Shown here: positions 1-8,299 of the stretch, one piece after another
Layout: every line of letters starts with the position of its first letter
Position numbering within the stretch: position 1 is the stretch's first letter
Virus record (IMG/VR): IMGVR_UViG_3300013093_000022
Coordinates: 62,001-126,000 of that record
DNA: 64,000 bases
DNA from: a virus
Direction: 5' to 3' (one strand)
Position numbers and translations under genes: made by a program
The notes under the pieces: generated by a model
What the model was told of the DNA's origin: nothing
The model's input: only the letters and a program-made list of their open reading frames with translations
Database searches by the model: none

Positions 1-809
1 GTCCCCAGCGGGTCGCCGGGCTGGTAGCCGACCGCCGCCATCGGCCCGGGCGAGGTGTCGTCGCCGAGGATCGTGCCCGTGAAGGCCTGGCCCAAGGCCT
101 GGTTCTTCTCGGGGATCTGGTTCGCCACCAGGTACTGGTTGCACGAGGAGATGAATTGCTGCGGCACGTCTTGGATGTGGACCGTGTCGGGTGTCCACTT
201 CCCGACGTCGCGCATGATGTTCCGCAGGACATTGCCGATACCGCTGTCGGTGAAGCTCCCGTCGCCTGTGTCGGTCTCCTGGCCTATCTGATCGAAGTAG
301 GCCTGGCTGTCGGGCAGCGAGGGGTTCCACCAGGTGTGCATCAGCCGCTTCAAGGTGCATGTCGCCACGAAGTCCACGGTCCCCGGGTAGGCCTGCAGGA
401 ACGGCACCGTGTCCAGGTAGCCGCTGAACACCTGTATCTTCGAGACCCGGGTCAGGTACAGGACCACCGTGTCCATCCGGGAGAACAGGCCGTTGTAGCG
501 GAGGCTCTGGTTGGCCAATGTGAAGAAGAGCGACGACGCCGAGTTCTCCCTCTTCAGGACCTGGCCCCGCACGATGTCTTTTGACACGTCGTACTGGATG
601 CCGTTGTGCCGTATCAGGATGGTGACGTCCGGGGCGTAGACCGCCGTTCCCATCGGGGGAGGGTTCAGGGTCGGGAAGGTCGCGTTCTGGCTGTGGTTCC
701 CGATCGCCGTCTGGGTACCGGCGCTGGCGTTGGCCGGGACCCCACCGATCGCGCCGCCGGTGGTCGTGGTCCCCGGGGCCGACGCCGACGGGGTGTTGGG
801 CGCGGTCAA
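1..809 (-). CDS. Baseplate hub-like protein, partial (N-terminal part)
   Basis: This gene runs off the left edge of the window, leaving at least 269 codons. A TTG start overlaps the TGA stop of the upstream gene (TTGA overlap); an internal ATG (MGTAVYAPDV) is the alternative. The first 45 residues are a Pro/Thr/Ala-rich leader. A beta-rich region follows (DVTILIRHNGIQYDVSKDIV, then RVSKIQVFSGYLDTV), resembling the first barrel of tail-hub proteins (gpD/gp27-like), which sit under the tail tube and hold the spike. It is the last of four tail genes after the tape measure, where baseplate hub genes usually lie. The hub call is by position and fold impression; a generic baseplate protein is possible. 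Confidence 0.6.
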   Translation of the reverse strand, partial: MTAPNTPSASAPGTTTTGGAIGGVPANASAGTQTAIGNHSQNATFPTLNPPPMGTAVYAPDVTILIRHNGIQYDVSKDIVRGQVLKRENSASSLFFTLANQSLRYNGLFSRMDTVVLYLTRVSKIQVFSGYLDTVPFLQAYPGTVDFVATCTLKRLMHTWWNPSLPDSQAYFDQIGQETDTGDGSFTDSGIGNVLRNIMRDVGKWTPDTVHIQDVPQQFISSCNQYLVANQIPEKNQALGQAFTGTILGDDTSPGPMAAVGYQPGDPLG

Positions 810-1444
810 AACGCGATACCCCCGGTGAGGGCCTGGGTGATGCCGGGGATGACCGACGCCGTGCCGCCCGACAGGAGGTTGCTCCCCAAGGTGCTCTGCA
901 CGGCACCGTAGAGGGCGGCGTTGCCCTGGGTGACCGCCCCGCCGATGAAGTCCTCGGCCAGCGTGAACAGGGTGTCGACGTTGCTGCCGACCGACGTGCT
1001 CTGGAACAGCCCCTGCCAGCCGCTGGCGAAGCTCTGGAACACCTGCAGGTTGCTGACCAGGGACACCACGAGCTGGAACTCGACCTGGGTTCGGGGCGCG
1101 TAGTTCCACCTCATCCCCCCGGCCTTCGTTACCGGGATGATCCCGGTCCAGTTGTTGATGTTGCGCTCCGGCCAGTTCAGGGTCACGCCGGGCAGCCCGG
1201 TTGAGTTCGAGCTCTGCGAGTTGACCATGTTGGTCCTCGCCCAGTCTTGCCACTGCTCCCACACCGCCTCGCTGGGGAACACGACGCTGCACACCAGGTC
1301 GGGCTGGAAGGCCTTGATCGGGAAGTACTGCGCCTGGGTCTTGGTCTGGACGCCACGTATCTCGCCTGAGATCGGGGAGTTGAAGCTGACGACGTTCAGG
1401 TAGAAGTCGGGCTGCCCCACCCCGCTGACCCGGAGCTGGCTCAC
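806..1444 (-). CDS. Baseplate/tail structural protein, unidentified
   Basis: This encodes 212 residues with a GTG start overlapping the previous stop by four bases (GTGA), so translation is probably coupled. There is no signal peptide and the sequence is beta-rich. The motif EFQLVVSLVSNLQVFQSFAS and a Gly/Ser-rich C-terminus that may insert into a complex are visible. It lies among baseplate genes downstream of the tape measure, so a small baseplate or tail-tip subunit is likely. I do not recognise the family. Confidence 0.65.
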   Translation of the reverse strand: MSQLRVSGVGQPDFYLNVVSFNSPISGEIRGVQTKTQAQYFPIKAFQPDLVCSVVFPSEAVWEQWQDWARTNMVNSQSSNSTGLPGVTLNWPERNINNWTGIIPVTKAGGMRWNYAPRTQVEFQLVVSLVSNLQVFQSFASGWQGLFQSTSVGSNVDTLFTLAEDFIGGAVTQGNAALYGAVQSTLGSNLLSGGTASVIPGITQALTGGIAF

Positions 1445-1650
1445 TGCTGCCTCGACTTCCCGAGCGCACCGATGCTGCCGCCCGCCGGAGGGGGCGCGGC
1501 CGGCGGCTCGCCACTGGCCGACGCCGCCGTCGCCGGGAACAGGAAGCCTACGGTCTTGCTGAACATGAAGCCGTTCAGGTCGGTGTCGGGCCGTGCGGCG
1601 ACCGTGATCGGCGACGACATCTTGACGTTCGACGTGTAGCGCATGGCCAC
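1441..1650 (-). CDS. Small baseplate-region protein
   Basis: This encodes 69 residues from GTG, or 67 from the in-frame ATG two codons later. A purine-rich GTAGGGGG lies about 10 bases before the GTG. The body has beta-strand character (NVKMSSPITVAARPDTDLNG) and the tail is low-complexity Pro/Ala/Gly. It overlaps the next gene by GTGA and sits between two baseplate-region proteins. Function is unknown; a LysM-less hub accessory or small wedge protein would fit. Confidence 0.55.
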   Translation of the reverse strand: MAMRYTSNVKMSSPITVAARPDTDLNGFMFSKTVGFLFPATAASASGEPPAAPPPAGGSIGALGKSRQQ

Positions 1651-1663
1651 AGGACGATACCCC

Positions 1664-2383
1664 CTACCCGCCTATGTAGCTGGCGATTGAGCCGATGATG
1701 TTTCCCGCCCCGGGAATCCCGGGGACCGGTGGGGCGGTCTGGACGGTCGGTGCCACGGGGTTCAGTGTCGACTGGAACCCCGACGACCCGCCGTACTCGT
1801 TGTTCGGGATGTTCACCCCGGCGAAGTCGAAGTTGTTGAAACCGGACGTCACGAACCCGATGCCGTCGGAGATCGCCTTGAACGCCTGGTCCAGTGAGGC
1901 CGACGTCTGGACGCCCGAGATGTCCTCTTGGATGCGGAAGCTCAACTCCAGCTCACGGACCGTCTCCCCGACCGCGTCGTGGTAGGGGAGGCTGTCGGCG
2001 AACACCTTGAGACGCCAGTTGCGGGTCGTGTAGGTGAACGTCGCCGCCAGCCCGTTGCGCTGCTGCACCATCAGGTCGCGCACCCACTGGACGACGTACA
2101 TGGCGTAGTTCCAGCCGCCCTGACCGCAGTCGATGGTGACCTTCAGGTTGTCCATCTTGATGCCCAGGATCTGGATGACCCGGCCCCCGTAGGTTTCCGT
2201 GACGAACGTCTTCATCTCGTAGTTCCAGGTGATCGAGTTCGGGTTGGTGCGGAACTGGAGCGGGGCACCGACCGCCGGGTGGCTCAGGGTGCATATCCCG
2301 CGGGCCGCTTGGAGCTGGGTCGGGGGCACGTTGAGGCTCGGCGCGGCGACCTGCGGGATCGGCGACGGGGTGGGGCTGGTCAT
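1664..2383 (-). CDS. Tail/baseplate protein after the tape measure
   Basis: This encodes 239 residues, with an ATG coupled to the tape-measure stop (ATGA). The core, residues about 40-150, has alternating strands and aromatic residues (QFRTNPNSITWNYEMKT, then GGWNYAMYVVQWVRDLMVQQ). Such patterns occur in the tail protein that carries the LysM-like or distal-tail domain directly after the tape measure in contractile phages (compare T4 gp53/Mu gp45-type genes). The last 60 residues are Pro/Gly/Asn-rich. I infer an adaptor between tube and hub; the exact family is not certain. Confidence 0.65.
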   Translation of the reverse strand: MTSPTPSPIPQVAAPSLNVPPTQLQAARGICTLSHPAVGAPLQFRTNPNSITWNYEMKTFVTETYGGRVIQILGIKMDNLKVTIDCGQGGWNYAMYVVQWVRDLMVQQRNGLAATFTYTTRNWRLKVFADSLPYHDAVGETVRELELSFRIQEDISGVQTSASLDQAFKAISDGIGFVTSGFNNFDFAGVNIPNNEYGGSSGFQSTLNPVAPTVQTAPPVPGIPGAGNIIGSIASYIGG

Positions 2384-4731
2384 CAGTGGGCCCCGGTCGA
2401 CGTGTTCGGCCCGTAGCCGACCGGCTCGTTGTTCACGCTCGCCCCGCCGACACCGGCGTTCGCCTGCTGCTGGTTCGGGGTCAGCGGCACCGGGTTCGGC
2501 GACGCCGAGGCGTTGCCCTGCTTGTCGATCGAGATCCTCACCGAGGCGGGGGAGAAGTTGACGTGGGTCTGCCCCCCGGTCCGGAAGGCCTGGTCCGAGT
2601 TCGCCGAGGTCTGGGCCAGTGTGATGCCCGGGCCGTCGTCACCCTTCTTCCGCCACTTGGCCTGGCCGCTGGCCAGGGCCTGGACCTGCTCTCGGTTTCC
2701 CGACAGGGCCGCCCACTGTCCGCCCTGGTTGACCTCGACCTGGTCGGCACCGTACTGGCCGACGATCTGGCTGATGATCGGGTTCTGGGCCTCGGCGTTG
2801 ATGTTGTAGTGGGCCTGGTCTATGACCTTGTTCCCGTGGTCCCACGCCCTCCCGGCCGCGTCGAAGTCGCCGTGGAGCACGTCGGCCCCCGCTTTGACCA
2901 TGTCCCAGACTCCGTCGCCGACGGCCCCCAACCCCTGGCCTACATCAGCGACCGCGCCCATCTCCGGGTTGACCTCGCCGACGATCTTCTGGCGCTCCTC
3001 CTTGCCCTGCTTCGCCGGGTTCTGCCCGCCCATCACCTGGAGCACGAACTGGATCGACTGCTCGGTGTCCATCTGCTGGCCCGGGAACATCCGCTGCGAG
3101 ATGTTCATGAACACCGCGACCCGGTTCAGGAACCGGGGGTCGCCACGGTCGGCCGGGTATCCCCGGAAGAGCTTCCTCACCAGGTTCTCCATCGCCTGGC
3201 CGCTCACGTCGTTGGCGTTCATGCCCTTCGACTGCATGTACGGCAACAGCATCTGGGGGTTCAGGCCCGGGACCCGGACACCGCTGTAGGTCTCCAGCAG
3301 GGCCGACGAGGCGGCGGTCGAACCGGCGCTGCCCACCATGTTCCCCCACTGACCGGCCAGCGCCTTGTTGTCCTTGAACCCCCCGAGGGCGTCGAGCATC
3401 GCCTCCGACGCCTCCGGGCCCCCGGCACCGCCCGAGATCAACTGACTCGTGCCCTGGGTGAACATCCGGTCCAGGTCGGGCTGGCTCAGGTAGCCGGTCT
3501 TGGACATCTCCTTGAGCGTGCCGAGCGACGCCGCCAGGCCCATGACCGACTGGCCGCCCTCGGCGACGTTCTTCCTCAACATCGAGACCGTGTCGCTGAC
3601 CTGGATGTTCATGTCCTTCAGGTTCTGGGCCATGAACTGGGTGACCGTGTCGAACTGCTTGCCCTTGTACCCCTCCGACAGGCCGGCCATGATGACCTGG
3701 CGCGACTGCTCGGTCGAGATGAACGGGTTCAGGGCCAGCGACCGGATCCCGACCTCGGTCTCCATGCCCTCGGCGGCACCGCCGCCGTTGATCGACCCCA
3801 GGTTCTTGTAGTTCTGGTAGATCGAGCCGCCCTTCTCGAGGAAACCCAGACCGGCCAGTCCCAGGCCCACCGGGCCGGTGATGCCGCCCAGCTTCCTCAA
3901 CAGTCCGCCGCCGAGACCGGCCATGAGCGATCCCCCGGGCAGGCCCGGGAGGCCCTGCTGGGCCGGCCCGGAGCTGTTCGGGGCCGCCTGCGAGTTGGGG
4001 CGCATCATGTTGCCCACCGCGCCCAGGACCTTGTTGCCCATGCTCATGGCGCTCAGCCCCGAGCCGCCGCCGACGTTCATCTCGTTCGCGATGTTGTTCA
4101 GCAGCCCGCCGGCCCCGAAGCCGCTCGTGATCCCCTGACCGGCACCCCCGCCGCTGGCGGTATTCATCGCCTGCTGGGCCTGGATCTTGTCCCGGGCCTC
4201 GACCCGGGCAGCCGACGCCTGCATGTCGGCCGGGGCCCCGCTGCCCGTCACTGGGATGTCGCCCGGCTGGATCCGGTTCCTGCCCGTCTGGGCGTTCACG
4301 TACTTGTACGGGTCCTGCTGCTGGATTTGGTCGGCCGTGTTCGGTGCCGGTGCCCGGCCCGACCCCATCCCGGCACCCATCCCGGCGAAGGCGTCCACAT
4401 AGCCTTGGGGGGCCGACCGGGACAGGGGCAGCGCTTGGGCCGAGCTGCCCCCCCCGACGCCGCCCATCGCCCTCTGCTGCAGGTCGGCGTTGCGCTCCAG
4501 TTGGGCGGCCAGGTTCCGGTAGGCCTCGGTGGCCATGTTCCCGGCCTGCACCATCTGCTGGATGTAGCCGACGAACGTGGTGCTGCTCTTCGCGGCGGCC
4601 TCGACCGAGGCCCGGAAGTTGTTGATGCCGGTCGACATCTCCTTCAGCGACTGGATGCCCTCGGTGGGGACGTCGATCGAGACCCTGGCGGCGACGTAGT
4701 CGTCGCCTTGGGTGAAGCCCGGCCCGGTCAC
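2383..4731 (-). CDS. Tape measure protein
   Basis: This encodes 782 residues from GTG, with GAGGGGG about 9 bases upstream. It directly follows the frameshifted tail-assembly chaperones, the normal place for the tape measure, and is the longest gene between the tube and baseplate genes. Residues 1-90 are helical. Long Gly/Ala/Gln-rich stretches follow, with a hydrophobic patch (GGLLRKLGGITGPVGLGLAG, about residues 270-300) like the membrane-active segments of these proteins. It fixes tail length and is ejected at infection. Using about 0.15 nm per residue, a tail near 115-120 nm would be expected (inference). I saw no lysozyme or peptidase domain. Confidence 0.88.
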   Translation of the reverse strand: MTGPGFTQGDDYVAARVSIDVPTEGIQSLKEMSTGINNFRASVEAAAKSSTTFVGYIQQMVQAGNMATEAYRNLAAQLERNADLQQRAMGGVGGGSSAQALPLSRSAPQGYVDAFAGMGAGMGSGRAPAPNTADQIQQQDPYKYVNAQTGRNRIQPGDIPVTGSGAPADMQASAARVEARDKIQAQQAMNTASGGGAGQGITSGFGAGGLLNNIANEMNVGGGSGLSAMSMGNKVLGAVGNMMRPNSQAAPNSSGPAQQGLPGLPGGSLMAGLGGGLLRKLGGITGPVGLGLAGLGFLEKGGSIYQNYKNLGSINGGGAAEGMETEVGIRSLALNPFISTEQSRQVIMAGLSEGYKGKQFDTVTQFMAQNLKDMNIQVSDTVSMLRKNVAEGGQSVMGLAASLGTLKEMSKTGYLSQPDLDRMFTQGTSQLISGGAGGPEASEAMLDALGGFKDNKALAGQWGNMVGSAGSTAASSALLETYSGVRVPGLNPQMLLPYMQSKGMNANDVSGQAMENLVRKLFRGYPADRGDPRFLNRVAVFMNISQRMFPGQQMDTEQSIQFVLQVMGGQNPAKQGKEERQKIVGEVNPEMGAVADVGQGLGAVGDGVWDMVKAGADVLHGDFDAAGRAWDHGNKVIDQAHYNINAEAQNPIISQIVGQYGADQVEVNQGGQWAALSGNREQVQALASGQAKWRKKGDDGPGITLAQTSANSDQAFRTGGQTHVNFSPASVRISIDKQGNASASPNPVPLTPNQQQANAGVGGASVNNEPVGYGPNTSTGAH

Positions 4732-4744
4732 CTACCACACCCCC

Positions 4745-5143
4745 TCACTGCCACGGACCCCACTCCTGGCCGACCGCGCTCGCACCCGACACGGTGTGGG
4801 TGCCGTTCAGGACCTGCTGGAGCCTGCGGTCGTCCTTCCACTTGCGCTCCTGCTCGGCGAAGTACTGGTCCATCTCGGCGACGTCGGTGACCGGGGCACC
4901 CTCGGGGTCGGACCACTGGCCCAGCACCTTGTCCTTGAAGAACTTCATCCAGTTCTCGGGTGCCAGGTACAGGGTCAGCGACTCCAGCATCTTGTCCCTG
5001 TCCTCCAACTCGTCGCGGCGGCGCATCCAGAAGGCGTACGACTGGGCCCAGTGCTGGACCTTGTTCACCGACCTGCTGGTGAGGTGTCCCCGCTCGTAGG
5101 CTAGACGGACCAGGGCTTCCGACCTGGGGTCTAGCCGGTCAAT
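4745..5143 (-). CDS. Tail assembly chaperone, -1 frameshift extension (gpGT-like)
   Basis: This reading frame is entered by a -1 slip from the upstream chaperone at the GGGAAAA heptamer (5143-5149) and adds 132 residues, giving a predicted fusion of 173 + 132 = 305 residues. Codons after the slip read ATT GAC CGG CTA and stay open to 4745. A GTG at 5068 (VNKVQHWAQ) could start an independent product, but the open frame continues upstream of it without a stop, as expected of a frameshift product. The extension is helical and charged. Such fusions coat the tape measure during tail assembly. Its place between tube and tape measure agrees. Confidence 0.87.
   Translation of the reverse strand: MDRLDPRSEALVRLAYERGHLTSRSVNKVQHWAQSYAFWMRRRDELEDRDKMLESLTLYLAPENWMKFFKDKVLGQWSDPEGAPVTDVAEMDQYFAEQERKWKDDRRLQQVLNGTHTVSGASAVGQEWGPWQ
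5101..5134 (-). promoter_or_regulatory. Stimulatory stem-loop for -1 frameshift
   Basis: The minus strand folds with CTAGAC pairing to GTCTAG (6 bp) and CCAGG pairing to CCTGG (5 bp) inside it. The stem begins 8 bases after the slippery heptamer, the usual spacing for a ribosome-pausing structure, and includes the TAG stop of the zero frame. Confidence 0.8.
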
Positions 5144-5661
5144 TTTCCCAATTTGATCGCCAACTCCGCGAACTCTTTGTCCAGGTTCAGGATGTGCGGG
5201 TAGGCCTCCATGATCACCGAGGCGTGGGCCTTCCGCAGGACGTTCAGCTTGGCCTCGAAAACCGACTCAGGGGACTCGTCGGACGACCAGGGGGTGTAGA
5301 TGGGGCGACCGTCTATGGTCTTGATTCCGGCGGCGCACGTGGCCAACTGGACGGCTCTGGCGTAGGCCTCGGTCCCCAGGTAGTCCTTGGTGAACACCCC
5401 GACGCGGAGGTCGTCGTCGACGTTCAAAGACTCGATGCCGACGCTGTGGCCCATGACTGAGATCGTCTTGGCCCTCTTCCCGCAGTTCAACAGGGTCGCG
5501 AAGGCTTCCTGCTCCTCGTCGTCGGGCTCCCACACGGTTTCGGTGTCGTCCCCGCCGACCAGTCGCCGGGTCTGGGGGACCGTGATCTCCTGCGGGGGGA
5601 TGAACGACGACGTGGGGTCGTCGGTGAGTCCGGTCTGCTCGGTGAATCCGGTGGCTGCCAT
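5131..5661 (-). CDS. Tail assembly chaperone, zero frame (gpG-like)
   Basis: This encodes 176 residues from ATG with a good site (TTGAGGAGTT, 8 bases upstream). The N-terminal third is acidic (DDTETVWEPDDEEQEAF), followed by a globular alpha/beta part ending AIKLGKLTG. A minority of ribosomes should slip at the Gly-Lys codons near the end to make the long form. Both forms act in tail assembly, probably binding the tape measure and recruiting tube subunits, and are absent from the mature virion in studied phages. Position between tail tube and tape measure plus the slippery site make the call strong despite weak sequence conservation in this family. Confidence 0.87.
   Translation of the reverse strand: MAATGFTEQTGLTDDPTSSFIPPQEITVPQTRRLVGGDDTETVWEPDDEEQEAFATLLNCGKRAKTISVMGHSVGIESLNVDDDLRVGVFTKDYLGTEAYARAVQLATCAAGIKTIDGRPIYTPWSSDESPESVFEAKLNVLRKAHASVIMEAYPHILNLDKEFAELAIKLGKLTG
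5143..5149 (-). promoter_or_regulatory. Slippery heptamer GGGAAAA for programmed -1 frameshift
   Basis: In the zero frame it reads TTG GGA AAA, so the X XXY YYZ pattern (G GGA AAA) is in phase. It lies 9 bases before the TAG stop and 8 bases before a stable stem-loop. Confidence 0.85.
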
Positions 5662-5675
5662 GCGGGGAACTCCTC

Positions 5676-5697
5676 AAAAAGGAAAAGGCGAACGCCT
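5676..5697 (-). terminator. Possible weak terminator before the chaperone gene
   Basis: The minus strand reads AGGC GTTC GCCT followed by TTTTCCTTTTT. The stem is only 4 bp but the T-rich tail is long. It lies 15-36 bases before the chaperone start, so it could attenuate expression between tail tube and chaperone. Confidence 0.35.
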
Positions 5698-5743
5698 CTA
5701 CTCTTTACCTGGGTGAATGCCCGGTCTTTCACAGGCACCAGGA

Positions 5744-5754
5744 GTTTATCCCCG
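5744..5754 (-). promoter_or_regulatory. Copy of recurrent intergenic motif (CGGGGATAAAC)
   Basis: One of five intergenic copies of a (C)GGGGAATAAAC-like word (others at 29141, 30529, 32013 and 44386). Here GTTT lies 17 bases upstream, resembling actinobacterial SigF/SigB-type promoters (GTTT..GGGWAT). The function is unproven. Confidence 0.35.
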
Positions 5755-5774
5755 AGCGTTTCGGACCAGCAAAC

Positions 5775-5924
5775 TCACCGATATTCGGTGTCTTCGGTCC
5801 TTTTCATAGTGCCGGTCGGGATCCGGGCACCGCCCAACAGGCCAGCCACCTCCGACACGGGGGGCACCCCTCGGGCCTCCCGGTTCGGCAGCCCGTACTG
5901 CTGAGACTGCGGGGTGATCTGCAT
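5775..5924 (-). CDS. Short hypothetical protein (49 aa)
   Basis: An ATG-to-TGA frame begins two bases after the stop of the small membrane protein upstream, suggesting coupled translation; there is no clear Shine-Dalgarno. The product begins MQITPQSQQYGLPNREAR and ends IPTGTMKRTEDTEYR, is hydrophilic with a short Gly/Leu centre, and has no recognised domain. It fills what would otherwise be a 265-base gap between a holin-like gene and the tail chaperone. A small tail accessory or non-functional frame are both possible. Confidence 0.5.
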   Translation of the reverse strand: MQITPQSQQYGLPNREARGVPPVSEVAGLLGGARIPTGTMKRTEDTEYR

Positions 5925-5925
5925 G

Positions 5926-6114
5926 TCAGGCGGCGGGCTTGTTCGGGACCAGCCAGGTGGCGACCACGGTCAGCACGCCCAGCAGGGTCGACACCAGGGG
6001 CTGGTCGGGCAGGAATGGAATCTGGTTGTAGGCGGTCAACAGGGTTACCGCGACGCCGACCGCAGCGACGGCCGCCTTGCGTGCCGTGGCGACCCAATCC
6101 AAGAAGTTCGTCAT
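5926..6114 (-). CDS. Small two-helix membrane protein, holin-like
   Basis: This encodes 62 residues from ATG with an AAGGGACGA site. It has two hydrophobic segments, residues about 12-28 (AAVAAVGVAVTLLTAY) and 40-57 (LVSTLLGVLTVVATWLV), a short polar turn and a PNKPAA tail. Size, topology and the N-terminal helix match small membrane proteins of actinobacteriophages often called holins (DUF7439-like by memory). It lies between the tail tube and chaperone genes rather than in a lysis cassette, and an r1t-type holin exists near 63.6 kb, so this may be an accessory holin, an antiholin or a different membrane protein. Confidence 0.65.
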   Translation of the reverse strand: MTNFLDWVATARKAAVAAVGVAVTLLTAYNQIPFLPDQPLVSTLLGVLTVVATWLVPNKPAA

Positions 6115-6136
6115 CTCATTCGTCCCTTTTTTGTGG

Positions 6137-6607
6137 TTAAACGGGCGTCGTGTAGCAGTACTGCATGGTCAGGGTCTTGGGCAGGGTCATCGTCCCGATG
6201 TTGATGTTCTCGCCCTCGTCGATGTCGGTGATCACCACGTTGTGGTACACCCTCGAGCGCATGAAGCCGGTCGGCGACTTGATGACCTTCTGCATCGTCA
6301 CCGTCCCCAGGTTGATCTGGGCCTGCAGCACCTGAAGCAGGTTCGCCGTCCCCTGCAGGCCGGGCAGCATTGACCAGACCGGCTCGTTCCACAGCTCGTA
6401 GAACGTGCAACGCAGGGTGCCGCACCCGACCGCGAGCGCGGTCACGATCTCCAGCGGCACCGACTCGTCGATCGGCTGCACCGCCTGGGCGGTCGCCACC
6501 GGGGCCGGGGGCGTGTCCTGCATGACCTGGAGGTAGGCCAGGCGCTGGCCGTTCCACATCATGGTGGTGAACCCGGAACCACCGATCCTGGTTACTGACG
6601 CGACCAT
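6137..6607 (-). CDS. Tail tube protein
   Basis: This encodes 156 residues from ATG, with GGGTAGGGGACAG as the ribosome-binding site. It directly follows the sheath gene, the universal order sheath then tube in myoviruses. The length is typical for a single-domain tube subunit, and the sequence is consistent with the tube beta-barrel: MVASVTRIGG start, a loop-rich middle, and paired strands at residues 120-155 ending TLTMQYCYTT. It polymerises inside the sheath to form the DNA conduit and may assemble on the tape measure. Confidence 0.83.
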   Translation of the reverse strand: MVASVTRIGGSGFTTMMWNGQRLAYLQVMQDTPPAPVATAQAVQPIDESVPLEIVTALAVGCGTLRCTFYELWNEPVWSMLPGLQGTANLLQVLQAQINLGTVTMQKVIKSPTGFMRSRVYHNVVITDIDEGENINIGTMTLPKTLTMQYCYTTPV

Positions 6608-6625
6608 ACTCTGTCCCCTACCCTA

Positions 6626-8236
6626 CTAGTCGCTCTGGAGCGTGTTTGACGCGCCGCCGAAGTCGTTGACCGCCGAGCTCGACGGGCCAGCGGCCGAACT
6701 CATCAAGCCGCTCTGCGTGTTCTGGGTGGTCGTGAAGTCCGACGCATTCGGAGACGCCCCGGTTGAGGTTACGGTCCCGGTGCTCAGGTCGATCCCGAAG
6801 GTCAACACGATGTAGTTCAACGGCATCGAGGGCTTCCAGTTGTACGAGATTTCCAGCACGTCGGGGTTGGTGATCAGTTGGCGTACGGTCAGGGAGTTAT
6901 AGCCCGCGATCAGGCCGTTCACGAGCAGCGACTGGAGGCCGGCCTCGGCGGCGGCCTTCACATTGATCATCGTGTAGTCGTAGATCGGCTGGCCGATGAG
7001 GTTCGAGTTCTGCAGGTAGGCCCGCAGCGTGTACACCATCGAGTCCTGCTGGCCGACGATGTTCCACTCCCGGTGGAAGAGGTCGGCGTTGTTGGTGGTC
7101 ACCCCGTGGCGGACCCACATCCGGCCCCCGTTCGGGGGTGCCATCTCGATGACCATCAGCCCGTTCTGCGACTCGAAGCTCTTCTGGCTGTCGTTCACGC
7201 TGTCGTTGATCCCGGCGAAACCGGTGATCGCCTTGTGGGTCAGGGGTTGGGCGGCGCTCATGCTGACCGCCATACCGGCCAGGGCGCACGCGATGTACTG
7301 TCCCCCCAGGTTGATGGTCTGGCTCAGCTCCGGAGAGTAGTACGAGAAGCTGGTCGGCGAGACGAGTGCGATCCGCTCGTCGTACAGGTCGGAGGCGTAC
7401 TGGATCCGCTGCGTGCTCGACACCGTGTTCCCGGCCGTGCCGTCCATGCCGAGGATCGCCCGCCGCTCGAAACGGCTCGCCGACTGCTGGTCGACGTGCT
7501 CCTGGACCGCCTGGTTCAGGGGGCCCAGGTACGATCCGCTGCACGGCACCACGACCGACACCAGGGCCTGGTCGTTGAGGAGCTGGAGGGCGTTGTAGTA
7601 GTCGCCGTAGTTGGGGGCGCTCGGGTTGGCCGGATTCACCGCGACCGTCATCACCTGGCTGGCACCGTTCAAGAAGGCGAACTTCGCGCCCAAGGTCAGC
7701 TCCGACTGGACGACGAAGCCGTTCGGGTTGGTGGTCGTCGGGACCGACGCGAACGGGGCACCGTACATGGTGACCACGTCGTTGTAGGTGTAGAAGACCT
7801 GCGGCTGGTAGTAGCTGGCGTCGGTGTAGGTGTACGAGATCTGGACGACCTGGCCGACGTTGATGTGCCCCGAGATGACGCGGGAGATCGCGTACGCCGA
7901 GGCGGCGGTGCCGCTCGCGGTTCCGTTGACCGACACGACCGTGTAGTCGGTGTTCAGGGTGTACACCTGGCCGGTGCTGGGGTTGGACACCACGATCGTG
8001 GCCTGGTCGATGCCCAACTGGGCCAGGGTGGCGTTGATCGCCGGGACCGAGGTGCTGGTGTCGGGGTTGATGACGATGCTCTGCACGAACTTGTTCGACC
8101 CGATCGACAGGCCGACCAAGGCGACGGCCGTGGGGATCGCGTTGTTGATCGCCAGGACGGTCGTCTCAGTGGGGTTGGTGTAGACCCCGGGCGGCAGGTA
8201 CCTGGAGAAGTCGACAGCCTGCGACGGAGTGCTCAT
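6626..8236 (-). CDS. Tail sheath protein
   Basis: This encodes 536 residues from ATG. The start DFSRYLPPGVYTNP matches sheath N-termini, where a PGVY motif begins the strand that links neighbouring subunits. Variable beta domains occupy residues about 60-250. The C-terminal sheath domain is recognisable by VWVRHGVTTN-type sequence (here MWVRHGVTTNNADLFHREWN), AAAEAGLQSLLVNGLIAGYN and a final beta-hairpin (ISYNWKPSMPLNYIVLTFGI), which completes the intersubunit mesh. Contraction of this sheath drives the tube through the cell envelope. The last 50 residues are Ser/Thr-rich and may be exposed. This gene fixes the phage as contractile-tailed. Confidence 0.93.
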   Translation of the reverse strand: MSTPSQAVDFSRYLPPGVYTNPTETTVLAINNAIPTAVALVGLSIGSNKFVQSIVINPDTSTSVPAINATLAQLGIDQATIVVSNPSTGQVYTLNTDYTVVSVNGTASGTAASAYAISRVISGHINVGQVVQISYTYTDASYYQPQVFYTYNDVVTMYGAPFASVPTTTNPNGFVVQSELTLGAKFAFLNGASQVMTVAVNPANPSAPNYGDYYNALQLLNDQALVSVVVPCSGSYLGPLNQAVQEHVDQQSASRFERRAILGMDGTAGNTVSSTQRIQYASDLYDERIALVSPTSFSYYSPELSQTINLGGQYIACALAGMAVSMSAAQPLTHKAITGFAGINDSVNDSQKSFESQNGLMVIEMAPPNGGRMWVRHGVTTNNADLFHREWNIVGQQDSMVYTLRAYLQNSNLIGQPIYDYTMINVKAAAEAGLQSLLVNGLIAGYNSLTVRQLITNPDVLEISYNWKPSMPLNYIVLTFGIDLSTGTVTSTGASPNASDFTTTQNTQSGLMSSAAGPSSSAVNDFGGASNTLQSD

Positions 8237-8299
8237 CGGCAGAAACCCCTAACGGTCAGTAAATGTCTTCACTCTTTAGAGGGGCAGACCGGTGCCGGT

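Noticed and set aside
2386-4890. Long plus-strand open frame (834 codons) opposite the tape measure
   Set aside because: It is an Arg/Gly/Val/Leu-rich antisense shadow created by the high third-position GC of the minus-strand gene and has no domain or ribosome site.
4745-5068. Independent gene starting at the GTG (VNKVQHWAQ)
   Set aside because: The frame is open upstream to a perfect slippery site with stimulatory stem, so frameshift expression explains it better; no ribosome site precedes the GTG.
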